This document shows positions 1 through 9,275 of a DNA stretch of 64,000 nt, piece by piece. The translations under genes were made by a program, and so were the position numbers. The notes under the pieces were generated by a model, which saw only the letters and a list, made by a program, of their open reading frames with translations, was not told the origin of the DNA and made no database searches. Source of the DNA: Sulfitobacter sp. 20_GPM-1509m (GTDB lineage Bacteria; Pseudomonadota; Alphaproteobacteria; Rhodobacterales; Rhodobacteraceae); the NCBI RefSeq assembly GCF_000620505.1, contig NZ_KK211144.1, positions 255,681-319,680 on the forward strand, written 5' to 3'. Position 1 is the stretch's first letter; every line of letters starts with the position of its first letter.

Positions 1-614
1 GGCTTTCTATCGCAAGGCGGCTGGCGGCGGCGCAACCGGGTGCCACTGTGCTCATGGTCGCGGTCGAGGCGTGCTCGCTGTCATTCCGCTCGGACCGTCT
101 GCAAAAGGCAGATATCATCGCCACGGTCCTCTTTGGCGACGGCGCAGCGGCTGCGGTTCTGAAGTCTGGTCCCGTCGCCGGCCCTGTGACCTTGCTGAAC
201 GGTCACGAGCATCTTTGGCCGGACACGCTGTCCATCATGGGGTGGGACGTGGATGAAACCGGTCTTGGCGTGATCTTCGACCGCTCGATCCCGGGTTTCG
301 TGCTGGCGGAGTTCCGGAAAGCTGTCACGACCATGCTTGCCGCGGCCGGTATCGCAGAGGAGGCCGTAGACCGTTTCGTCTGTCACCCCGGCGGCACCAA
401 GGTTGTCGAGGCCATCGAAGCGTGCATGGACCTACCAGCCGGATCGCTGGATGCAGAACGCGCCACCCTGCGCGCAAGCGGCAACATGTCGGCGCCCACC
501 GCGCTCTTCGTGCTGGATCGCGTACTGAAGGCCGGGCAGACCGGCATCCTGCCGCTCTGCGCACTCGGGCCGGGCTTCACCGCATCGATGATGCCTGTTG
601 TGGTGCAGGCATGA
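1..614 (+). CDS. Type III polyketide synthase (chalcone/stilbene synthase family), 3' part
   Basis: The gene enters from the left edge; only the C-terminal ~203 codons are present, so the catalytic Cys is not visible. The downstream catalytic His and Asn of the family are seen in the contexts VCHPGGTK and ASGNMSAP, and VEACSLSF matches the conserved region after the active-site Cys. Type III synthases condense malonyl-CoA onto an acyl-CoA starter to give alkylpyrones or alkylresorcinols. The next gene overlaps the stop codon by an ATGA junction and is a membrane methyltransferase, an arrangement like the srsA-srsB pair of Streptomyces. The product chemistry here is inferred, not shown. Confidence 0.88.
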   Translation, partial: LSIARRLAAAQPGATVLMVAVEACSLSFRSDRLQKADIIATVLFGDGAAAAVLKSGPVAGPVTLLNGHEHLWPDTLSIMGWDVDETGLGVIFDRSIPGFVLAEFRKAVTTMLAAAGIAEEAVDRFVCHPGGTKVVEAIEACMDLPAGSLDAERATLRASGNMSAPTALFVLDRVLKAGQTGILPLCALGPGFTASMMPVVVQA

Positions 615-1096
615 GTTGGGGTGCCGTCGCCTTTCTGAGCTTTCTCATCGCCCAGCGCCTGTCGGAACTGGTGATCGCGCGCCGCAACACCATCCGGCTT
701 TTGAAGGACGGTGCGCATGAGGTCGGGGCGGAACATTATCCGCTGATGGTCGCCATGCATTCGGCCTGGGTGCTTGCGCTGGTGGTTTTTGGCTGGGATC
801 AGCCTGTACACCCCGTGTGGCTGGCGCTTTACGTGGTGCTGCAGGGTCTGCGGATCTGGATTCTGATGACCTTGGGCCGACGCTGGACCACGCGGATCAT
901 TGTGACCGACACGCCGCTGGTAAACTCCGGCCCGTTCCGCCTTATGCCGCATCCCAATTACACGCTGGTGGTTGCCGAAATCATCGTGGCCCCGATGGTT
1001 CTGGGCCTGTGGTGGGTCGCCCTGGTCTTTACGGTGCTGAACGCCCTGATGCTACGCCATCGCATTCGCATTGAAGACGGTGCGCTGCGTCCCTGA
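611..1096 (+). CDS. Isoprenylcysteine carboxyl methyltransferase-like membrane methyltransferase
   Basis: A 161-aa hydrophobic protein with about four membrane segments. The C-terminal half carries the ICMT/PEMT-type SAM-binding pattern, with a RLMPHPNY element followed by a hydrophobic stretch and a terminal RHRIRIED segment. The start ATG overlaps the stop of the polyketide synthase (ATGA), so the two are probably translationally coupled. In alkylresorcinol clusters such proteins O-methylate the polyketide product, which is the likely role here; modification of an unrelated substrate cannot be excluded. Confidence 0.82.
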   Translation: MSWGAVAFLSFLIAQRLSELVIARRNTIRLLKDGAHEVGAEHYPLMVAMHSAWVLALVVFGWDQPVHPVWLALYVVLQGLRIWILMTLGRRWTTRIIVTDTPLVNSGPFRLMPHPNYTLVVAEIIVAPMVLGLWWVALVFTVLNALMLRHRIRIEDGALRP

Positions 1097-1174
1097 GGAC
1101 CGGCGTCACCTTTGATCGCAGATACGTCGCAAATGGCGTGCATGTTGTGTCGCGCGGGCGCTATGTCTGCGGTC

Positions 1175-1864
1175 ATGACCTATGTGCTGCACTTTGCCCC
1201 GGACAATGCGTCGCTGATCGTGCGGTTGGCGCTGGACCATGCCGACCTGCCCTACGAGGCGCGGCTGGTGGACCGTTCAACCCGTGCGCAAGAGACAGCG
1301 GCCTATCGCGCGCTGAATCCCAACGGGCTGATCCCCGCGCTGGAAACGCCGCATGGTGTGCTGTTTGAAACAGGTGCGATCGTGCTGTGGCTGGCCGACA
1401 CCCACGGTGGGCTTGGCCCTGCGCCGGACGACGCGCAGCGGGGCAACTGGCTGAAATGGCTGTTCTTTGTCGCCAACACCCTGCACCCTGCCCTGCGCAT
1501 GACATTCTACCCCGAGAAATACACAGGCACGGACCGACGTGATCAGGCGCGCCTGCGCCGCCAGTTGCAAGCGCAGATCACCGATCAGTTGCGCAGGCTG
1601 GACGATGCTGCAGCCGACTGGCAAGCATCCGCGCCGACGGTGCTGGATTTCTACATCGCGGGTTGCCTGCGCTGGTGTGCCCTTTATCCTGAGGACACCG
1701 ATCGCGGCTGGTTCGACCTGTCCGCCTATCCCGCCCTGCACGCGACCTGTTCGCGTGTCGAGACATTGCCCGCCTGTGCCACGCTGGAGCGTGCCGAAGG
1801 TCTGGGCGACACGCCCTTCACCGCGCCCCGCGCGCCCACCCCACCTTATGGAAGTGCCACCTGA
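1175..1864 (+). CDS. Glutathione S-transferase family protein
   Basis: About 229 aa with the thioredoxin-like N-terminal GST fold (YVLHFAPDNASLIVRLAL, then NPNGLIPALE with the cis-Pro and an ETGAIVLWL glutathione-contact segment) and an all-helical C-terminal domain. The frame is open from 1112; the ATGs at 1163 and 1175 are the best starts because the fold begins right after them, but no strong ribosome site separates them. The last codon abuts the serine dehydratase gene (stop at 1862-1864, ATG at 1865), suggesting co-transcription. Substrate unknown. Confidence 0.85.
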   Translation: MTYVLHFAPDNASLIVRLALDHADLPYEARLVDRSTRAQETAAYRALNPNGLIPALETPHGVLFETGAIVLWLADTHGGLGPAPDDAQRGNWLKWLFFVANTLHPALRMTFYPEKYTGTDRRDQARLRRQLQAQITDQLRRLDDAAADWQASAPTVLDFYIAGCLRWCALYPEDTDRGWFDLSAYPALHATCSRVETLPACATLERAEGLGDTPFTAPRAPTPPYGSAT

Positions 1865-3238
1865 ATGTTCCTGTCTGTCTTCGAAATGTTCAAAGTGGGG
1901 ATTGGCCCCTCCTCCTCCCACACGATGGGGCCCATGGTCGCCGCTGCGCGGTTTCTGGACATGATGCGTGCCTCGCCCTTTCAGTTTGCAGGCGTGCGCG
2001 CGTCGCTGCATGGCTCACTGGCCTTCACCGGTGTCGGTCACGCCACCGACCGCGCCACCATTCTGGGCCTCGCGGGGTTCGTCCCCGACACCTATGACAA
2101 CGACAAGGCCGAAGCGGTGCTGGCCGATCTGGACAGCACGCACCTGCTGCACCCCGAGGGCCTGCCGCCGTTGAAGTTCGATCCCAAGCGTGATCTGGCA
2201 TTCGACTATGACACCCAGTTGAAAGGACACGCCAACGGCATGATCCTGATGGCCACCGACGCGCAGGGCGACGTCACATTGCGGCAGGTGTTCTATTCCA
2301 TCGGCGGCGGCTTCGTGATGACCGAAGAGGAACTGGCCGCGGGCAAGGACACGGATGAGGGCGCGCCGGTTCCCTTTCCGTTCAAATCCGCCAAGGAAAT
2401 GCTGGAGATGGCCCAGGCCTCGGGCAAGACCATCGCGGGCATGAAACGCGCCAACGAGGAATCGCGCGGCGGGGCCGACAACCTGAAACGCGGCACCGCG
2501 CGGCTGTGGCAGGTGATGAACGATTGCATTGACCGTGGCCTGAACACCGACGGCATCCTGCCCGGCGGCTTGCAGGTCAAGCGCCGCGCCAAGGCGATCC
2601 ACGACGCATTGCAGGCCGAACGCGGGATGAACCAGCAGGCCCCGCACACGATCAATGACTGGATGAGCGTGTACGCAATGGCGGTGAACGAGGAAAACGC
2701 CGCCGGTGGTCAGGTCGTCACCGCCCCCACCAATGGCGCGGCAGGCGTGTTGCCTGCGACGCTGCGCTATTACCTCGACCATGTGCCGGGGGCGTCGGAA
2801 AAACATATCGAGGATTTCCTGCTGACCGCTGCCGCAATTGGCGGGCTGGTGAAATACAACGCCTCGATCTCGGGCGCCGAAGCGGGCTGTCAGGCCGAAG
2901 TGGGCAGTGCCGCCGCCATGTCTGCCGCCGCCCTCTGCGCGGTGATGGGGGGCACGCCGGAACAGGTTGAAAATGCCGCTGAAATCGCGCTGGAGCATCA
3001 TCTGGGCATGACCTGCGACCCTGTCAAAGGATTGGTGCAGGTGCCCTGCATCGAGCGCAACGGTCTGGGCGCGATCAAGGCGGTCAGCGCCGCATCGCTG
3101 GCCCTGCGCGGGGATGGCACCCATCTGGTGCCTTTGGATGCCTGTATCGAGACCATGCGCCAGACCGGCGCGGACATGTCCGAGAAGTACAAGGAAACGT
3201 CTCTGGGCGGGCTGGCGGTGAACGTTCCGAACTGCTGA
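1865..3238 (+). CDS. sdaA: L-serine ammonia-lyase (iron-sulfur, single chain)
   Basis: A 457-aa protein converting L-serine to pyruvate and ammonia. The N-terminal beta domain begins with the family signature GPSSSHTMGP. The C-terminal alpha domain has the cysteine-containing motifs GAEAGCQAEVGSAA and MTCDPVKGLVQVPCIERN, which supply ligands for the 4Fe-4S cluster. Length and domain order match bacterial single-polypeptide enzymes. It begins immediately after the GST stop codon and is followed by a DMT exporter. Confidence 0.96.
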   Translation: MFLSVFEMFKVGIGPSSSHTMGPMVAAARFLDMMRASPFQFAGVRASLHGSLAFTGVGHATDRATILGLAGFVPDTYDNDKAEAVLADLDSTHLLHPEGLPPLKFDPKRDLAFDYDTQLKGHANGMILMATDAQGDVTLRQVFYSIGGGFVMTEEELAAGKDTDEGAPVPFPFKSAKEMLEMAQASGKTIAGMKRANEESRGGADNLKRGTARLWQVMNDCIDRGLNTDGILPGGLQVKRRAKAIHDALQAERGMNQQAPHTINDWMSVYAMAVNEENAAGGQVVTAPTNGAAGVLPATLRYYLDHVPGASEKHIEDFLLTAAAIGGLVKYNASISGAEAGCQAEVGSAAAMSAAALCAVMGGTPEQVENAAEIALEHHLGMTCDPVKGLVQVPCIERNGLGAIKAVSAASLALRGDGTHLVPLDACIETMRQTGADMSEKYKETSLGGLAVNVPNC

Positions 3239-3292
3239 CATTTTGCGCACCGGCAATTGCCAATTCCAAATGCCGGACTTAGCGTGCCGCCC

Positions 3293-4207
3293 ATGGATCA
3301 GGACCGTCCCCTTTTAGGCATCATGCTGATGCTCGGCTTTTGCATCGTGGCGCCTATGGGCGACTCGCTGGCCAAGGTCATTGGCCAGTCGCTGTCGCTG
3401 GGCCAGCTTCTGTGGTGCCGCTTTCTGGTGCAGGTTCTGGTGCTGATCCCGCTGGTCTGGCTGACCGGGAGACACTGGAAAATGCGGGGTCGCGTGTTGC
3501 GGCTGACCTTCATCCGCACGTTGCTGCACATCGCGGGCATTGGCGGCATGTTCACCGCCCTGCGCTATCTGCCGCTGGCCGATGCGGTGGCGATTGCCTT
3601 TGTCATGCCGTTCATCATGCTGTTGCTGGGCAAATTCGTTCTGGGCGAAGAGGTCGGGTCGCGCCGTCTGATCGCCTGTGCCGTCGGGTTTTGTGGAACG
3701 ATGCTGGTGGTGCAGCCCAGCTTTGCCAATGTTGGTTGGCCCGCGCTGTGGCCCCTGTTCGTGGCGGTGACCTTTGCCCTGTTCATGCTGGTCACCCGCC
3801 AGATCGCCAAGGAAACGGACCCTGTAGGGCTGCAGGCGGTGTCGGGCGGAATGGCCGTTGCGATCATGTCGCCGCTGTTGTGGCTGTTTTCCGACGATGT
3901 GGCGGGGCTGGCGATGCGTATGCCCGACGGACGCGAGGCGTTGTTGCTGGTGGGCATCGGCCTTTTCGGGACATTGGGGCACCTGATGATGACATGGTCG
4001 CTGCGCTTTGCGCCTTCGGCGACGCTGGCGCCGATGCAATACCTCGAGATCCCCTTTGCCACGGCCATCGGTTATGTGGTGTTTCGCGATCTGCCCAACG
4101 GGCTGGCGACGGTCGGCATCATGATAACAATCGCTGCAGGTCTTTATGTGGTGCTGCGCGAACACAGCGTCGCGCGGCGGCAGATGCGGGTGCCGCCGAT
4201 CGCTTAG
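3293..4207 (+). CDS. DMT superfamily (EamA) transporter
   Basis: A 304-aa integral membrane protein with ten predicted hydrophobic segments arranged as two EamA repeats of about 140 aa, typical of drug/metabolite exporters. The ATG at 3293 is preferred over the upstream TTG at 3257 because the first membrane helix follows it directly. It lies downstream of sdaA in the same direction, and its stop codon overlaps by 4 nt that of the convergent thiamine diphosphokinase gene. Substrate cannot be read from the sequence; export of an amino acid or metabolite is possible. Confidence 0.9.
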   Translation: MDQDRPLLGIMLMLGFCIVAPMGDSLAKVIGQSLSLGQLLWCRFLVQVLVLIPLVWLTGRHWKMRGRVLRLTFIRTLLHIAGIGGMFTALRYLPLADAVAIAFVMPFIMLLLGKFVLGEEVGSRRLIACAVGFCGTMLVVQPSFANVGWPALWPLFVAVTFALFMLVTRQIAKETDPVGLQAVSGGMAVAIMSPLLWLFSDDVAGLAMRMPDGREALLLVGIGLFGTLGHLMMTWSLRFAPSATLAPMQYLEIPFATAIGYVVFRDLPNGLATVGIMITIAAGLYVVLREHSVARRQMRVPPIA

Positions 4208-4863
4208 ATCAATGCCTGAACCAGCTCGGGCAGAATGCGCCGTGGCGCGATGCACAGCATCCCCGGCCCGTCCATCCACAGCCGAACCGCTCCCGTAGCG
4301 CGGTTCGACGTGCCGATCAGGCGCATCGGGTGAAACTCCAACCCGTCAATCGGCCATTCCAACCCGGTCGATCGTCCCGACACTTTCTGCATCGGAAACA
4401 ATGATACGACATCGCCTTGCGTCACGGGCAAATCCACCTGCGCGGGGCAATGAAAGATCACCTCAGTCGCACCCAGCATGATGCAGGGACGCGCGTTGTG
4501 GGCAGCAAGCACATGAAAAGCCGCCAGTTGATGATCCAGCCGTTCCCCTGTAAAACCGACAGCAATCACCAAAGGTGCCGCAATGTTGCGCAATGCCTTG
4601 TCGAAATCGGTGCTGGACTGTTCCGAGATGTGATAAAGCTGTTTCGGAGGGATCCGGGCACGAATATCCTCGGGCAAACTGTCGAAATCGCCGATCACGG
4701 CATCGGGCATGACGCCCGCCTCGAGGGCCAGCATGGCGCCGCCATCGGCGGCCACGCATACCGGGGCAAGTGCGCGTGAGAAAGCCACATCAGCGGCGCT
4801 GCCCGCACCGCCGCCGATCAATGTCACCGGCACTGCACTTTCAACGATCACGCCATCTTTCAC
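4204..4863 (-). CDS. thiN: Thiamine diphosphokinase
   Basis: A 219-aa enzyme transferring pyrophosphate from ATP to thiamine to give thiamine diphosphate. Visible signatures are the N-terminal LIGGGAGS loop, VAADGGAMLALEAG, the GDFDSLPEDIR metal/nucleotide motif and SSTDFDKAL. The C-terminal region is the beta-sandwich substrate domain (GDVVSLFP). It is convergent with the DMT gene and divergent from the acidic protein gene at 4997. No TPP riboswitch core was seen in the 133-bp upstream gap. Confidence 0.92.
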   Translation of the reverse strand: MKDGVIVESAVPVTLIGGGAGSAADVAFSRALAPVCVAADGGAMLALEAGVMPDAVIGDFDSLPEDIRARIPPKQLYHISEQSSTDFDKALRNIAAPLVIAVGFTGERLDHQLAAFHVLAAHNARPCIMLGATEVIFHCPAQVDLPVTQGDVVSLFPMQKVSGRSTGLEWPIDGLEFHPMRLIGTSNRATGAVRLWMDGPGMLCIAPRRILPELVQALI

Positions 4864-4996
4864 GGTATTAGCCTCATATTTGGAAACAAGTCACAAAGTC
4901 GCCTTAAAATGATACCGTGTCGGGCACAGATTCGGGCTGGTTTGGCCGCGCCATTCAACAATACCCAAGCCTGCAGCACCGCAGAGGACGCCTATT

Positions 4997-7117
4997 ATGA
5001 TCAGTAACAATAAAATTTTAACGGTCTCCTACGGCACCTTCTCGTGCACGTTGGAAGGGTTTGACGATTCTTTCCACACAATGAAAGCCATTGCGGAGTA
5101 TTTCCGCGATTTGGCCAGCGATGACCGTTACTTTGGTGCTGAACCTCCGCAACCCGACGCCGAGATGCTGGCACGTATCGCAGAGCGCGAAATCGCCCGT
5201 CGCGTCGAGGCGCGCATGAACGAGGGCCGCATTTTCCTGAGTGCCACCGCACCCGAAGCGGCACCTGCTGCACAGGCAGCACCGGCCGCTGCCGCACCTG
5301 TTGCCCCGGCCGCACCAAAAGAGACAGAGGTCGCCCCCGACATGGTCCCGGAAACCGATGCCGTCCAGCTGCAGGACGACAACGCGGATGCGGACGTGCA
5401 ACAGGGTGACGACATCGACGACGCCTTTGACCACGCCAAGGCGGGCGACATGCTGCACACAGCGCCCGACGCAGTGGCCGAGGAACAGCCCCTCGAAGAC
5501 AGCGCCGCCGAAGCCTTCTTTGCCGACGCGACCGAAGACACCGCAGAAGCTGACGCCGAAGAAAACGAACAGACCACGATGGCCGTGGCCGAAGCCGTCG
5601 AAAGCACACCCCGCGACCGCGTGATCCCCCATGCCGACAGCATCGCGGCCAAACTTGAGCGTATCCGCGCCGTGGTGTCGCAAGCCGACGACGAGGATCT
5701 GGACGACGACTATTCCGAGGATGAACACGCCGAGGAACTGCTGTCCGACGCCATCCACGCGGACGAGAATTTTGAAGACGACGCCTTCGAAGATGACGAC
5801 GCGCAGGCCGCTGAGGACGATGCGCTGATGAACGCGATGATGGCGCAGGACGAGGATGACGACGCGCAGGACGTGGCCCGCGAAAGCACCGCGTCAGAGG
5901 TGATCGCCGAAGCCGCAGCCGAAGCAAGCGCCGCGCTGGACGAAGACGACACCATGACTGTGGCCGAAGATGAGGACGACGGCGACGTCGCGGCGATCCT
6001 GGCCCGTCTGGACGGCGAAACCTCGGACGAGGACGCGGATGACCAAGTCATGTCCGGCGACGACACAGACGCCGACGACATGAACCTCTTTGACGACAGC
6101 GATGACGACGATGAAGAGATCATGATCGTCGAGGACGAGGACAGCGCAGAAGACGCCGCTGCCCCTGCCCCGCGCATCACCCGTATCGTCAAGGTCAAGC
6201 GCGCCGATCTGGAAGCCGCCATCGCGCAAGGCAATCTTGAAGAGATGGCCGACGATGAGGACGACCTGAACGCAACATCCGCGACGGCCAACAGCTCCTC
6301 GCTTTCCGAGGAAGACGAAGACGCCCTTTTGCGCGAACTGGCCGATGTCGAAGCAGGCCTGATCGAGAATGAAGCCGACGAGGACGAAGCAGCCCGCGCC
6401 GCCCACGTGGCCCGCACCGCTGCGGCCAAGCTGGAAGATGCCGCAGACGACGGTGATGTGGCCCGCCTGATGGCCAAGACCGACGCCGAAATGGGTGAAC
6501 CCGAAAGCGCGCGCCGCCGCGATGCCTTTGCCCACCTGCGGGCGGCTGTGGCTGCGAAGAACTCGGACGACGGTATTGTCGGCGACAAACTGGCCGAGGA
6601 TGCGCTGGAAGTGCGCGCCTACCAGACCGATCTGGCCGACGTGGTCAGGCCGCGCCGTCCCGAACTGCGTGGCACAGGCCGTGACCGTCGCCCTGACACG
6701 CAACGCCCCGCGCCGCTGAAACTGGTGGCCGAACAGCGTGTTGACGCCGTTCAACCGGCCCCCTTGTCCACACCGGTGCGCCCGCGCCGCGTGGAACAGC
6801 CCGTTGCCGTTGTGGACACCGGCAATGCCACACACAGCTTTGCCGAATTTGCCGAAGACATGGGCGCGCATGAACTGCCCGACCTGTTGGAGGCCGCCGC
6901 CGCCTATCTGGCCTTTGTGGAACAGCGCGACCAGTTCTCGCGTCCGCAGCTGATGACCAAAGTGCGTCAGGTGATCGGCACCGACTTTAGCCGCGAAGAC
7001 GGCCTGCGTTCCTTTGGCCAACTGCTCCGGGCCGGGAAGATCGAAAAGATCAAAGGCGGGCGCTTTGCTGTCTCGGGCGATATCGGGTTCCGCCCCGACC
7101 AACGCGCCGCAGGCTGA
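4997..7117 (+). CDS. Large highly acidic protein of unknown function
   Basis: A 706-aa protein not assigned to a characterised family. The N-terminal ~85 residues form a compact, non-acidic domain (TVSYGTFSCTLEGFDDSFHT, then a helical AEREIARRVEARMNEG). Residues ~85-110 are Ala/Pro-rich and ~110-450 are a low-complexity Asp/Glu sea with many D/E runs. A further folded C-terminal domain covers about 610-700 (FAEFAEDMGAHELPDLLEAA, ending GKIEKIKGGRFAVS). GAGGACG upstream of the ATG at 4997 serves as ribosome site. Such proteins are widespread in Rhodobacterales and sometimes labelled CheA-like, but no CheA HPT, kinase or CheW domain is visible. An RNA- or DNA-mimic or scaffold role would be speculation. 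Confidence 0.8.
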   Translation: MISNNKILTVSYGTFSCTLEGFDDSFHTMKAIAEYFRDLASDDRYFGAEPPQPDAEMLARIAEREIARRVEARMNEGRIFLSATAPEAAPAAQAAPAAAAPVAPAAPKETEVAPDMVPETDAVQLQDDNADADVQQGDDIDDAFDHAKAGDMLHTAPDAVAEEQPLEDSAAEAFFADATEDTAEADAEENEQTTMAVAEAVESTPRDRVIPHADSIAAKLERIRAVVSQADDEDLDDDYSEDEHAEELLSDAIHADENFEDDAFEDDDAQAAEDDALMNAMMAQDEDDDAQDVARESTASEVIAEAAAEASAALDEDDTMTVAEDEDDGDVAAILARLDGETSDEDADDQVMSGDDTDADDMNLFDDSDDDDEEIMIVEDEDSAEDAAAPAPRITRIVKVKRADLEAAIAQGNLEEMADDEDDLNATSATANSSSLSEEDEDALLRELADVEAGLIENEADEDEAARAAHVARTAAAKLEDAADDGDVARLMAKTDAEMGEPESARRRDAFAHLRAAVAAKNSDDGIVGDKLAEDALEVRAYQTDLADVVRPRRPELRGTGRDRRPDTQRPAPLKLVAEQRVDAVQPAPLSTPVRPRRVEQPVAVVDTGNATHSFAEFAEDMGAHELPDLLEAAAAYLAFVEQRDQFSRPQLMTKVRQVIGTDFSREDGLRSFGQLLRAGKIEKIKGGRFAVSGDIGFRPDQRAAG

Positions 7118-7139
7118 CTGCCACAGCTGAAAGAGACTG

Positions 7140-7168
7140 AAACGGCGGGCCTTCGGGTCCGCCGTTTT
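7140..7168 (+). terminator. Rho-independent terminator after the acidic protein gene
   Basis: A near-perfect stem of about 12 bp with a TTCG tetraloop (loop at 7152-7155) followed by TTTT, 22 bp after the stop codon. The A-run on the left arm means it may also terminate transcription from the minus-strand side. Confidence 0.85.
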
Positions 7169-7180
7169 GGCATTTGGGGG

Positions 7181-7555
7181 TTAGCTGTCCGGCACCGGCG
7201 TGCAAAAGATCAGGCGGTTGCCAAAGGGATCGGCCACGCTCATATCGTCCATTCCGTAAGGTTGCCGCTGGACGCCCGGGCGGGCGAAACCATAGTTCTT
7301 GGCGCACAGTGCTGCGGCATAGGCCGCCACATCCGGCACCCCGATGCGCAGCGCAGCCCCCGGCGACGCATCGCCATGATGTTCGGACAGATGCACCTCG
7401 CAGTCGCCCATGCGCAGGCTCATGTACAACGGCAGGTCGGGCGCAAAGCGGTGCTCGAACACCACCTCGAACCCCAGGAAATCCACGTAGAATTCGCGCG
7501 CCTTGGCCGCATCGAAACTGCGCAGGACCGGGATCGGTGCCGCCGCCTGCATCAT
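7181..7555 (-). CDS. VOC/glyoxalase-superfamily protein (bleomycin-resistance-like)
   Basis: A 124-aa single VOC domain protein: PVLRSFDAAKAREFYVDFLG at the start, EVHLSEHHGD in the middle and DPFGNRLIF at the end, the usual beta-alpha-beta-beta-beta pattern. It may bind or modify a small molecule; no specific substrate is indicated. The frame is open further upstream, but the ATG at 7555 overlaps the stop of the preceding gene (ATGA) and begins just before the conserved domain, so this start is chosen. Likely co-transcribed with the DUF2842 gene. Confidence 0.85.
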   Translation of the reverse strand: MMQAAAPIPVLRSFDAAKAREFYVDFLGFEVVFEHRFAPDLPLYMSLRMGDCEVHLSEHHGDASPGAALRIGVPDVAAYAAALCAKNYGFARPGVQRQPYGMDDMSVADPFGNRLIFCTPVPDS

Positions 7556-7785
7556 TCGCCCGTGCTCTGGTCGGCGTCGGGGTCCGGTTGCCCGACCCCC
7601 TTGAACACGGCCTTGAGCGGGAAGGCCCACAAGACCCCAAGCCCCACATAGACCAGCAGTTCGACCCAGATCGACGGCCGGTCGAACAGCGCCACGATGT
7701 TGACCGCAAGGATCACATAGAGCGGCAGCCCGACCAGCAGGATGATCAACGACCAGCGCCGCCGTGCTTTGTAGCTTAGCGCCAT
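7552..7785 (-). CDS. DUF2842 small membrane protein
   Basis: A 77-aa protein with a basic N-terminus (MALSYKARRRW) and two hydrophobic helices, then an acidic tail. The sequence matches the DUF2842 family of alphaproteobacterial inner-membrane proteins, whose role is unknown. It follows purA by 9 bp on the same strand and overlaps the VOC gene by 4 nt, suggesting a purA-DUF2842-VOC operon. Confidence 0.85.
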   Translation of the reverse strand: MALSYKARRRWSLIILLVGLPLYVILAVNIVALFDRPSIWVELLVYVGLGVLWAFPLKAVFKGVGQPDPDADQSTGE

Positions 7786-7794
7786 GTGGCCCCC

Positions 7795-9087
7795 TTAATC
7801 AGCGAACGGGTCGCGTACCAGAATGGTGTCTTCACGCTCGGGCGAGGTGGACAGCAAAGCCACCGGACATTCGATCAGCTCTTCGACGCGGCGCACGTAT
7901 TTGATCGCCTCGGCGGGCAGATCGGCCCAGCTGCGCGCGCCTTCGGTCGATTCCGACCAGCCCGGCATTTCCTCGTAGATCGGCGTGCAACGCGCCTGTT
8001 GATCGGCGGCGGTGGGCAAATAGTCCATCCGCTCGCCGTCCAGCTCGTAGCCCACGCAAATCTTCAGCGTCTCGAAACCGTCCAGAACATCCAGCTTGGT
8101 CAGCGAGATGCCGTCAACGCCGCTGGTCGCACAGGTCTGGCGCACCAGGCAGGCATCGAACCAGCCACAGCGACGCTTGCGGCCTGTTGTGGTGCCGAAC
8201 TCGTGGCCCCGCTCGCCCAGACGCTGGCCATCTTCATCCAGCAGTTCGGTCGGGAAAGGCCCTTCGCCCACGCGGGTGGTATAGGCTTTGACGATGCCCA
8301 GAACGTAGTTGATCGCACCGGGGCCCATACCCGTGCCCGTGGCCGCCTGCCCCGCAATCACGTTGGACGAAGTCACAAAGGGATAGGTGCCAAAGTCGAT
8401 GTCCAGCAGCGCGCCTTGCGCCCCTTCGAACAGGATGCGTTTGCCCGCCTTGCGCTTTTCGTTCAGCACTTTCCAGACCGGAGCGGCAAAGGGCAGGATT
8501 TGCGGAGCAATCTCGCGCAGTTGCGCCAGCAGGTCGTCGCGGTCCACCGGTTCCAGACCCAAACCCGCACGCAGCGCGTTGTGGTGCACCAGCGCACGGT
8601 CCACCCGCAGTTCCAGCGTGGCGTTGTCTGCCAGGTCGGCCACGCGGATCACGCGGCGGCCCACTTTGTCCTCGTAACACGGACCGATGCCGCGCCCTGT
8701 GGTGCCAATCTTGGCCACCGAATTCTGGCCCTCGCGCGCGCGGTCCAGTTCACCGTGGAACGGCAGGATCAGCGGCGTGTTCTCGGCGATCATCAGCGTT
8801 TCGGGGGTGATGGTCACACCCTGCTCGCGGATGCCTGCAATCTCCTTGACCAGATGCCAGGGGTCCAGCACCACGCCATTGCCGATCACGGACAGTTTCC
8901 CGCCGCGCACCACGCCCGAAGGCAGCGCATGCAACTTGTATACTGTCCCGTCGACCACCAGCGTGTGACCCGCATTATGCCCGCCCTGGAAGCGTGCAAT
9001 CACGTCGGCGCGCTCGCTGAGCCAATCGACGATTTTGCCTTTTCCTTCGTCACCCCATTGGGCGCCGACAACGACGACATTGGCCAT
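7795..9087 (-). CDS. purA: Adenylosuccinate synthetase
   Basis: A 430-aa enzyme catalysing the GTP-dependent condensation of IMP and aspartate in AMP biosynthesis. The P-loop-like start [19 protein letters not shown], the catalytic-loop GGHNAGHT, and the IMP- and GTP-binding segments ([27 protein letters not shown]) are all present. Full family length. It is divergent from the DUF6524 gene, with a 188-bp gap holding both promoters. Confidence 0.98.
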   Translation of the reverse strand: MANVVVVGAQWGDEGKGKIVDWLSERADVIARFQGGHNAGHTLVVDGTVYKLHALPSGVVRGGKLSVIGNGVVLDPWHLVKEIAGIREQGVTITPETLMIAENTPLILPFHGELDRAREGQNSVAKIGTTGRGIGPCYEDKVGRRVIRVADLADNATLELRVDRALVHHNALRAGLGLEPVDRDDLLAQLREIAPQILPFAAPVWKVLNEKRKAGKRILFEGAQGALLDIDFGTYPFVTSSNVIAGQAATGTGMGPGAINYVLGIVKAYTTRVGEGPFPTELLDEDGQRLGERGHEFGTTTGRKRRCGWFDACLVRQTCATSGVDGISLTKLDVLDGFETLKICVGYELDGERMDYLPTAADQQARCTPIYEEMPGWSESTEGARSWADLPAEAIKYVRRVEELIECPVALLSTSPEREDTILVRDPFAD

Positions 9088-9275
9088 GATGCAGGTCCTT
9101 TATGTTTGCAAAACCGGAGTCGGTATAGTCCGCCAGACACATGCGCGAAACCACAAACTGAAAGCCCGGCCCGCATATCTGCAATTAACTCTGGATAAAA
9201 GATGTTGACCCAACACCCTTTACACAAGGGACGGTTTTGGGCAATTCCTGTGCAAACCAGACACCGGAGACCGCA

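Noticed and set aside
4864-4996. Possible TPP riboswitch upstream of thiamine diphosphokinase
   Set aside because: The conserved CTGAGA and ACCTGATCTGG-type core elements were not found on the minus strand.
5710-6588. Long minus-strand open frame of 292 codons, Ser/Ala-rich
   Set aside because: It is the mirror of the Asp/Glu-rich tract of the acidic protein; composition is explained by that gene's codon use.
7786-9198. Plus-strand open frame of 470 codons opposite purA
   Set aside because: Antisense to a certain gene in a GC-rich genome; no family resemblance and no ribosome site.
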